A stretch of 64,000 nucleotides of DNA from Maratus speciosus (Eukaryota; Arthropoda; Arachnida; Araneae; Salticidae), in the NCBI GenBank assembly GCA_963932465.1, contig OZ010791.1:620689800-620753799 (forward strand), in the 5' to 3' direction. Below are positions 11,601-23,000 of the stretch, piece by piece. How positions within the stretch are numbered: position 1 is the first letter of the stretch; each line of letters starts with the position of its first letter. Position numbers and translations under genes: made by a program. The notes beneath the pieces are model-generated. The model was given only the letters and a program-made list of their open reading frames with translations, was not told where the DNA came from and ran no database searches.

Positions 11601-14600
11601 AAAAAATCGTACAGGCGACTGTTTGAAAACCATACCCGCTAAAAATGCCTGAGATGAACGTCCGGAAATTCAGTTCAAAACGCTAAATTTGACAGTATTT
11701 TTCTGAAAAATCTTCTGTCTTTACCAAAAAATGGAAAAGTCTATTCAATTACATAGTCTTGAATAAAAACCCATGCCAATGTCCCGCGTTTCCGAACAAA
11801 AATGAATTCAAAAATTTCCCTAAGCACACAGAAACAAACATAACAGCCTAGTATTTGTAAACGATTTTTATATGATTTTCCTCTTTCTTCTCAATCTCTC
11901 TTCTTTTTATTAAAAATAAAATAAACTCATAAACTTCTCTTTCTTTTTTTACGTAACTTATTAACATTCAAAACTTCTTTTCTTCTTCTTCTTTTTTTTT
12001 TTTTTTTTTTTTTTTTGTTCAAAATCAGTAGAGTCATTCAATTTTACGTATGTCTTATTTGAGTAAATCTACGCAACGTCATTCAATTTTCAGCTTAAAA
12101 GGTGCTTAAACAATTACTTACAATGTAAATATATTTTTCCAGTTAAGCAGCTCTTCTTTGACTGCATTAACTCTACAAATAGACCACATAAAAAAGTATT
12201 AATTTCAGTTATGTATTGCATCCTTACTAGTTAAATGATGTGATTGATGTACACGACTTTAAAACTTATCCACCATCATTCATCCCAGCGACTTAGGAGG
12301 TAACTATATTTATTACGTTCTGATAAGTTCTCTACCTTCACGAATGATTAAGTTTTCCAAAACGTAGATTTCAAACTGAGATAATCTTTAGAAAATTTGT
12401 TTGTCAAGTTCAAATGAGCGGGATGGCACAGAAGCTAGATTATTGTTATTTACAAGAGCTGTTTTCTCAATCGAAAAATCCCGGATGCACGCGCTAAAAG
12501 TGGCGATATTTACGTATTGCGCGGCATTGCAATACTTATTTATTTCCAGTGCCACTTCTCAATGTTAATTTAACACGGAAAAGCCTATGGAGATCATAAC
12601 TTTTTCATTTTTTCTTCCCACCTTTTTGTCCCTGATGCCACTCATTTTTTATTCTTTACTAATTCTAATGATATTATAAATTTAAAGTGTAAAAACGTTT
12701 GCCTGACGCCAGGGTCAAAACGAATGGTAAAATGCCTTTGCATATGGGTGAATTATAACCCAGAGAGAAACATGGGCCAATTTTTTTTTTTTTACATTAT
12801 TCGAATATTTTTCTTAATAATTCCAATTTTCGCTTTTTTCATTGAAAATCGGCGGACATTTTTCATAGAAAATGTAATATTTTTACTTCATTGTTACAAA
12901 AATTTCAAAAGCCGTAATAATAATTTATTTCGGTACTTATCGGTTAGCCGGGCGCCAGTGTTATATATACATATATATGTATATATAAATGTATGTAAAT
13001 ATATATATATGTGTGTGTGTGTGTACAAAATGTGTATATGTATATATATGTATATTTACATATATGTATGTATATAAATCTGTATATATAACACTGGCGC
13101 CCGGCTAACCGAAAAGTACCTTTATTTCTTTTTAGTTGAAAGATTTTCACGTGAAATATTAAATTCAGCTAGTTTTTTTTTTTTCAAAAATTAAAAAGGT
13201 GAATATAGTCATAGTGGAAGTAAAAAGGACATTTTCAGAATAAGTTTTTGCTTTGACCAAGTTTATATTTTAGTAAAAAGTTTCTAATGGATAACTATTT
13301 TTACGCAGATAGCGAACTTAATGGGGAATTACATAACTTAAATTTTAAAATGTATTTTTTTTTCCGAAATGAGAACTATTTATACCCCAAATTAATCTTA
13401 GGTAATAATTTTCTGATGTGTTTGCATAAACCCTTGGGTGAGAATAAGATTTAAAAATTTAAGTAAAACTTATATTTTTTATTTTTTACTGTATTACACC
13501 TATAATATTCTTAAATATTAGCTGTAAGGATTCAACACAGTTTACATTTACATTCATAGCGTTCCTGAGTGAGAAATAGGGTATCTAAATTTAAGTGAAG
13601 TTAATTTTTTATGTTTTGATTATAGATTTTTTACGTTCAGATTAGAAGTTTTTGTCCAAACTACTGCAACCTGCATTACTATAGTGATGAAACATTTTGA
13701 ATTACACATTGGTAAACTGCATCCCACATTGTGATGCAATACCGCATACATCAAAGCCTGATGATGATACTCTCTATTAATTTTGAAATGCTTTCGTCTG
13801 AGTGCAGTAGTTATTAAAAAACTTCTTATATTAAACAAAAACATAATTTGAAGAACAAGTTAAAAAAACAAAATTTATTTCCTACGTTGTTTAAGCCCGA
13901 GAAGGGACAGATATTAAGATATTTCATTCAATTAGTTCTACATTTAATGTTACATTTTTGTAACAAATTAGTTAAGCCAATTGAAGATTAAAAAATAAAA
14001 ATAAAATTCATACAATATGATACTTAAAACATCCTAAAAAATTAGATTCCGTTCAAATGAAATCGAAATAAATCTTAGACTTTTTTTTAAGTTTTGTATT
14101 TTGCATGCATCTTATCATTTTATGCACAATTGTCATAAACATAATACAAAATCTGCAATACAAATATTTTCAATTAAAAATGGAAGAAGTCTAAGATTTA
14201 TTTCGATTTCATTTGCACGGAATCTAATTTTTTAGGGTGTTTTAAGTATCATATTGTATGAATTTTATTTTTATTTTTTAATCTTCAATTGGCTTAACTA
14301 ATTTGTTACAAAAATTTAACATTAAATGTAGAACTAATTGTATGAAATATCTTAATATCTGTCCCTTCTCGGGCTTAAACAATGTAGGAAATAAATTTTG
14401 TTTTTTAACTTGTTCTTCAAATTATGTTTTTGTTTAATATAATGTAGTATCGCATTTAACAGATAGTGCAGTTTAAACGTGTTAATGACTATTTGTCTTT
14501 TGTTTAAAGCAGGTACTGTTGTTTAAAGTTCAAACGGGTTAATTTATCTGTGTGCCTTTAAAATGTCAATTTCCATCAAAATTTCTATTTCCTATTTTTT

Positions 14601-17052
14601 TTAATTAATATACAATTTCATTATTTTTCTTTCGATTTTCGTTTAAATTTTGTTTTAGGTAGCTTTCATTACAAAAAGCTACCTATTGCAGCCGTTCGGA
14701 GGAAAGCGATTTCAAAAAATTTTGGTATATTTTCATCGATCATGACCCCCAGACCCCAAAACAACCCTCCGTTCAAAAGTTGATATATATATCTGATCTT
14801 TGCCACACTGTAACTCTCGTATTTATCAACCGATTTTGATGTAACTTCGTGTATACACAGTGCATACCAATGCCTCGACCGAGTTCGTTGGCCAGCTTCA
14901 TCCGCCATCTTGTTTCAAAATGGCGGCCATTTAAATTTTTAAAAAATTTAAAATTTGAAAAAAATTAGGCGCTCGTAGTATGCACTTCTATATCGCTTCT
15001 TTTTATGTGATATCACTTCTTTTTATGACTGACGTTTTAGGTTTGTGGCTTGGCGGGATCATTTACAACGAGTTGTTTTTGATTAGATCTGTCTATATGA
15101 AGCCAACTTGAATACAGCTGACTTTGACGAAATTCTCATTCATATTCATTATTTAGGAAAACTGGTATTGAATCTTCTATAATCGAATTGTACTCATTTT
15201 AGCTTAGTGTGTGTGAGTAAAATAAGCTGGATTTTTAAAAACAAGGAATATAAAAGCCACCTTTTCCTCACGGCACAGGCCGGAAGGAATTTTTACATTG
15301 TACACCGGGCGAGCAGTATGTTCTAAAGCCTGAAATCCCGGTTTGGATATCTGTCAAGCCACTGTAAAAAAAAAAAAAAAAACTCTAAAGTTACTAAAGT
15401 TTTTCTAGGAAATTCGTATTCCTAGAACTTTTTATGTAACGGCAACAATAAAAATTTATGTAATAAATACACTTTTGCACCGTAAATAAAAAAATCTGTA
15501 AGGTTACTAAGATTTTTTTAGGAAACTGGGATTCCTAGAACTTTTTATGTAACTGCAACAACAAAAATTCATGTAATAAATACTCTTTTGCACCGTAAAT
15601 CAAAAAATCTGTAAGGTTACTAAGATTTTTTTCAGGAAACTGGGATTTCTAGAACTTTTTGTGTAACTGCAACAACAAAAAATCATGTAATAAATACACT
15701 TTTGCATCGTAAATCAAAAAATCTGTAAGGTTACTAAGATTTTTTTAGGAAACTAGGATTCCTAGAACATTTTATGCAACTGTAACAACAAAAATTCATG
15801 TAATAAATACACTTTTGAACCGTAAATCAAAAAATCTGTAAGGTTACTAAGTTTTTTCTAGGAAACTGGGATTCCTAGAACTTTCTATGTAACTGCAACA
15901 ACAAAAATTCATGTAATAAATACACTTTTGCACCGTAAATCAAAAAATCTGTAAGGCTAGTAAGATTTTTTTTAGAAAACTGGGATTCCTTGAACTTTTC
16001 ATGTAACTCTAACAACAAAAAATCATGTAATAAATACACCTTTGAACCGTAAATCAAAAAATCTGTAGGGTTTCTAAAATTTTTCTAGGAAACTGGGATT
16101 CCTAGAACTTTTTATGTAATGGCAACAACAAAAATTCATGTATATAAGTACACTTTTGTACCGTAAATCAAAAAATCTGTAAGGTTACTACGATTTTTCT
16201 AGGAAACTAGGATTCCTAGAACTTTTTATGTAACGGCAACAACAAAAATTCATGTAATAAATACACTTTTGCATCGTAAATAAAAAAATCTCTAAGGTTA
16301 CTAAGATTTTTTTTAGGAAATCGGGATTCCTAGAATTTTTTATGTAACTGCGACCCGGGTTACAGATAAAATTTTAGCAAGATTGCTGTAATTTTAGTAG
16401 ATTCTTTTGTAAAGCTACAGATTTCTGTATCTTTAAAAAACTAGTTTTGTAGATTTACATCTTTTTCCTGTACAGTGTACAGATAAAATTTTAGTAAGCA
16501 TACATATTTCTGTAACTTTACATTTGTAGAGTTACAGATTTTTTCTTACAGTGCAATCCGAACATGACCTGAAAATGTTGCTTTTCTTTAAATTTAAGGA
16601 ATATCGTATTGTAATTGACTGCCTGTACGTATCAACTCATGTATAATGTATAATAAAATGCTTTTTTTCTTCTCATTTTCAGCACAATTTCCACAGTATC
16701 CAGGAAATGCGCATGAACCACGAAAGGAGAAAGTACCCGAGGTAGAGCAGAAATGCTTGGACTGCATATGTCAGGTAAAACACAGAAACGGAATTATACA
16801 TCAGTGTAAAAAAAAAGTCACTTCAGTCACTATACTACTTTTGTCAAGCGAAACATACGAATCCAATGGGAGAATTTTAAGATATCTTGTTTGCTTTTAA
16901 TATTTTTAAATGACTTTTTGTGTATTGGATAGCTGAGGTTGATCTGTACGTTTTGCACTTTTTTGATTCTTCTTGCAGGGTTTTATTTTTTTATGAGGAT
17001 GTTTTCACTTTCAAAACTGGTTCCGAAAGAGAAAGTGCCCTAATTAAAAATA

Positions 17053-17083
<31 letters not shown>

Positions 17084-20000
17084 AAATATTAAAATGCAAA
17101 CGAGATATCTTTAAAAAATTCTTCCATTGGATTAACATTAGCGATTGGGTGGTTTCGCCTGACTGACGCGTTGACTGAAGTAGCCTCTTAAGGCGGTATT
17201 TAAAAAAAAAAAAAAAATTCCGCGCTCAACAACTCGAAATTTTCCGACACATTTTCAGGCTCATTTTTAAAACTAAAAACATGAAACTTGCTGACGTGAT
17301 TTTTGAAGCTATTTATAAGCGACAATGTGTTTTCATTGTTCAATTAATTAGAACTTGATTTATAAACAATTATTTTCTCAGTACGACATTTATTTTTCGT
17401 ATCCAGCACTATCGCTTCGGGAAATTCGGTTCAAAATGCCCACTTTGACAGCTTTTTTAAAAATATATTCTGCCTTTATCAAAAAATCGACCCATACGGT
17501 ACATTATATAGTTTCTGAATAAGAGAACTTGCAAAATGGATACGTTTGAGAGCAAAAATGAATTTAAAAATGACTCAGAAAATAAGCAGTTCAGATTTCA
17601 GTACATCCTTGAGCGGGTGTGATAACTCAATTCCGTAATAATTCCCACTTATTAATGATATCCTTTTATAATATAATGGGTGAAGAAACTGTTCATTGAA
17701 TCATTCGACGTTTCGAATAAAAAAAAACATTAAGTTTATTACACACAAGTCGCAGCACGCAGGAACATTAGACGACACAGAACATATAGATATCAAACTT
17801 AGAATAATTATATAATTTTAGGTGTGCCACCGTCATACTATACTCTTCAATGCCCGTAACACCTGTTTACTACATAACACTTTTTCTACCGGAGAAATGT
17901 AGATCATTCTATTTCGAAGTGCGAAAGTAATAAATGTTAGGCTGGAAAAGAAAATTATCAGGGGCAAAACAGCTTTAAGCTTTAGGATGAAAGTTAAGAA
18001 ACAATAGCTGGGAATTTTTAATTTAAAAATTTTGAACTTTAATTTTAAGTTTAAAAAAGGGTTTAGTTTTTATCCTTTCGTATGAAGACGTCAGTTTCAA
18101 AACTAGCCTTACCCCGAAAATCAAATTTTGGGAAACCGCGAAAAACCTCTGACAGCGTCCATTGGCTTTCATTGTAAACCAAGATTTTAAAATGGCAGAA
18201 ATATACGATAAAACCATAAAACTAGTTTTTAACCATTTGGAAAAATGGTTATTGTTCTCGTCAGGATAAGAAATCAAAAGCATATCTGAAGGTTTTTATT
18301 GGTTTAATCCGCATTTTATTCGCTTTCTGATTGGTCTATACAGTAATCTGTATTTCCTTTACTTTCAACAGAGATGGACAACAGAGTGTTGCCACTATGA
18401 CAAAAAACTAATAAAAACTACAAAAAAAATTAATAACTCAGAAACAAATTGAGATACAGCTTTCAAACAATTGCATTTAAAAGTACATTTTTTTCTCTAT
18501 ACGACGGTGTAAAAAGTAATATTGTGGGATGTTTAGAAGTTTAAAAATGAAATTTCATTTAAAATGGCTCGTCAGATTTCTTGGGAATCTGATGATGGAA
18601 AAGCTTTTTCCCGAACAGCCAATTAAATGCTTGGATAATACATAAGTTTCAGATGGATAATAATGGCGTACGTAATGCATGATCAACTCCGTGCGATTAT
18701 TTATGTCTTAAATTTTAGTCTTCGAAAAAATCATTTTCCAAATGGTCGTTGTAATTTGATAAATTGCTTTTTTTTTTCTTTTTTTTTTTTTTTCGCCGAT
18801 TATGGTGGTTTTTTTTTTTTTTTTTTTTTTTATGCAGGTTCACCATTAGAATAGATCGATAGAGAAAACTCGAGTTTCTAAATTTTGGATAAGGTTTTGA
18901 AACTCACATCCTCATACATACTCATTAGAAGGAAGGGGGTTGGGGAACACATTACTATTCTTATTAAATTTTACTTTTTAACATAATCAACTGCTATTAC
19001 TAATTATTAACAATTTCAACCGTTATTAATATCTATTAAAAATTTTATGAAAAATAATTGCCCATTCTTGAAAAATATAAGTTTTTGTTAATAAAAAATA
19101 GGTATGCAGTGCTTGTAACCGTTTGGATATTATTAAAAAGGGAAAATAACAAAATTTTGAGTTTTAAAAATAAATTAATACACTTACTTACGTTTCAGCA
19201 AATTTTGAAATTTTAAATCGGCTGGTTAAAAAAGCTTGTGTATTTATCACTCTAAAAAAATGAATTAAAACATTTAATTTACGTTAAAGTTCATCGCCAT
19301 TTTTGCACTTTACATGAGCCACAACATCATTGAAATGGAAGGCACGAACAAAAGTTGCTTTTTCTTCCGTCCATTTAGGATCTTGCTCTGATGTGAGAGT
19401 TAATGATTCTAATAATTGTTTTTCGGTTAGAGTTTGTGATTTTTATGTGGTTTTGGGTTTAAAAACCCTTATTCACAAACTGCAGTTGACAGAGGTATCA
19501 CCTTTGATACGGGCTAAATAAAATAGTCTAAATTTTAGTTCAAAACACAAAGCGTGAAAATATGCAAGATTAAATATTTAACCCTCGGACTACAAAAAGA
19601 AAAAAAATCAGCGTACAAAAATTACTATAATGCATCCAACCGCAGTTAAAATGCATTAGTTTCTATTTGATATTCTTTTAAAATGTTTCTAGATTTTTAC
19701 GAATTCAGATTAAAAAAAATACGAGTTTAAAAACTGATTTCTCAATTTTATCACACTCAGCTGGACTTTACTGTATTTGAACTAATTCCGTTTTTCCTGT
19801 CGGGTCCCGTCTGGTAGGCGGAGGGTTAAAACCCACTTTTCCATTTTAATGTGCGAAATACGCTTATACAGATGTTAAAAATACTTTTGTAAACACCCAT
19901 TGCGTTTCTCTGGTAGTTAAATTTTAAAAGAAAATCAATTTTGTAATATTAACGTGTTTTTTCTTTTTAACACTTTCCAACAAAGTTGAAAAGTGTTTAT

Positions 20001-23000
20001 GACTTCGATTTGTCTGTCCGTCTGGCCGTCCACGCTCTAACTCTCGTAAATATGCTCGGATCATTCTGAAATTTTTGGATGTTAGTGACTTCTACCATAG
20101 CACGTTCCCTATTGCAAATGAAGTTTGTAGTTCATGTTTAGTTCATTTACAGGGACAGTGAAAAGTTTTCCGTTACATTACGGCCAACGGGAGAAAATCG
20201 TTTCAAATTATTTTTAATGATGTTACACTCTTTCAAACGTAGTAAAATTGATATTCATTTATGAAGCCCACTAAAATATGCATCCTGTTGAATATGCGGT
20301 GCAAAGAATAGTTATTGTTCATTTACAAGGCTAGACAAAAGAATTCCGTTCATAATGATATAGGGGAAATTGTTTGCGGTGTATTTGAAAAGATTTCAGA
20401 TACTAAATTGTATCCGAATTACTGTATATTAGTAATGATTGCTCGAAATGCATTCTTAATTATGATATGCGCTTGTTTAGGGTTTCGTTCATCTGACGAA
20501 ACCCGATTCGTCTCTCTCCCCTGTCTGCCTGTCTGTCTGTCCGTCTGTCACAGAGCCCGTTCTCAGAAACTATACATGTTGGAGACTTGAAATTTTGCAT
20601 ACTTATAGCTGAATACCACACATCATACGAAAAATCATAAAATTTTGAAAAAGTCGTACATTTAACCCTTTGGGCTCTCACATGTGTATTTTAAACAATT
20701 CTTTCTAAGTGAGACCCTAATTAGGTTAGAGGCGTGAAATTTTGCATACTTATAGCTGAACACCTCATATCAAATGAAAAATTATAAAATTTTGAAAAAA
20801 TCGTACATTTAACCCTTTGGGCTCCAACATGTGTATTTTAAACAATTCTTTCTAAGTGAGCCCTATTTAGGTTGGAGGCGTGAAATTTTGCATACTTATA
20901 GCTGAACACCACATATCATACGACAAATCATAAAATTTTGAAAAAATCGTACATTTAACCCTTTGTGCTCCCATGTGCGTATTTTAAGCAATTCTTTCTA
21001 ACTGAGCCCCTTATTAAATTGGAGATTTGAAATTTTGCATACTTATAGCAGAACACCTGAGGCCAGGCGACAAATCATAAAATCTTGAAAAAGTCTTACG
21101 TTTAACCCTTTGAGCTACCACATATGTATTTTAAGCGATTCTTTCTAAGAGAGCCCTAATTAAGTTGGATACATGAATTTTAGCATACGTATAGCTGAAT
21201 ACCTCAGACCACATGGCAAATCATAAAATTTTCAAAAAGTCTTATATTATTTATTCTCCGGGTTCTAATTCTCTATTATTTACTCCCGGCCGTTAGCTCT
21301 CCGGTGGAACTAACAGATTTTTCAAAAGGATAAAGTACTTTGAAAGGAATATTAAACGAAACCCTCTGTGCGATCTGTAATCACACTTACCTACTTCTTC
21401 ACTATATTTATGCATACAATAAAGTGCGTATAAATGCTGTAGTTCATATAAAGAACTACAGAAATGAATTCGTAAAGGTTACTGAGTATGAGCATAAATT
21501 GCTTAAAGGTGGGTTTTAAAGGAGTTATGCATTTTTACGCTGAACTCAATTTAGTGTACTAAGAAATATTTGTAGAATATAGATAAAATGATATATAGGG
21601 CCACGCAAAGATTTGGATTCATGGCCGTCTATGGGTGATAATTTCTGGAAATGTAATTTCTGCAGTTTTAAGAGTGTTTTAGTTTGAATTAAATTTTAGC
21701 TAAATAGTGGCATGTAATAAAGGTACTAGGCAAACTACAGGGCTGTACAAAAGTATTCAAGTATGTTTCCATCTATTAGTATAAACTACTGAAAGATTAA
21801 TTTCAACCTGTTATGCATTTTCTTGCTAAACTAAATTTTCCCATTATATAGTACATATATCAACATACAGATGGAATACAGGACTGTTAAAAAAATTGGA
21901 ATACATATTTGGCTAAGGTCGGTAACTACTGAAATCAGACTTTTAAATGTTTACTTAGTTATCTTATTTACCTTATTTCCATAAGTAACGAAGTTTCGTT
22001 AAAGCTTTCAGGGAGTGTTGGAAAGTGTTTCATAATCTATGCTGTACGCATGATTTTTCTTACTTGTTTATACTTTATATATTTTTTTTCTTTTAAATTT
22101 ATTTATTTATTTATTTATTTATTTATTATTATTATTATTATATAAATATCATACGAAATCAAACTGTCACAAACTATTCAAATTGAACAATGAATGCTTA
22201 TAAGAGAGTTTTTCTGAAAAAAAAAAATGATGTTTACTAAAATATGTAATATGAACTTTAAAAAGTTCACTGCTTTACTTAAAAGGCGACTAAAATAATA
22301 AAAGAGATGTTATAATTTAAAAATATACATTTTATTTAAACACTTCTTAGTACTTTCAGGCCTTACCAAACCCTTCATCAGAGAATATTGTAATAACTAA
22401 TTGCTGTTTATTTATACAAATACATCATTTCGTTTTGAAAACGAGAGAGTCAATAATTATTACAGTTGAAGGTAGAAGTAGCAGTTTCTTGGATTGAACT
22501 TAAGTAGCGAAAATATATATTGTTATTAACTGCAGTTCCATTTATTTTATTGCATCACCTTGTTCTCATACACCACATTCATTTTAAATGTGTAGTTGAA
22601 CAGTCGTATAAATATACAAGGTATTAGGTATTATAATATTCTCTGATGAAGGGTTTGGTAAAGCCTGAAAGTATTAAGAAGTTTTTAAATAAAATGTATC
22701 CTTCTCTCTATATAAAAAATAGTAACGATTTGGAACTGAACCAAATGATTTGAAAATGAACCAATGAAAATCTGCGGAGTTACTGTCTCATTGGTTAAAG
22801 CTTTCTGGCTTTTCTTAGCGGAAATTGTACGTGACGAACAGTGGTGTAGTCGTAAAAAAAACAGAAGGTATACGCTCTAAGCAGAGGGTATACGCTCAAG
22901 GCCGAGAGTATACCCTACTGTGTATATACTATAGCTTGCTTGGGAAACAGAGGGTATACGGTGTTCCTTAAAAAAATCCAGAAGGTATACGGCGTATACC

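Noticed and set aside
12724..13150. Overlapping 117- and 68-codon frames rich in Tyr, Ile and Cys
   Set aside because: They run over a TA/TG microsatellite palindrome; their composition is dictated by the repeat.
13757..13800. A second hammerhead candidate (CTGATGA...GAAA)
   Set aside because: The segments between and around the boxes do not form stems I and II, so the match is only to the short boxes.
15360..16553. CRISPR-like array
   Set aside because: Units of about 113 bp are repeated over their whole length with no unique spacers, in a eukaryotic intron. It is a minisatellite inside an element.
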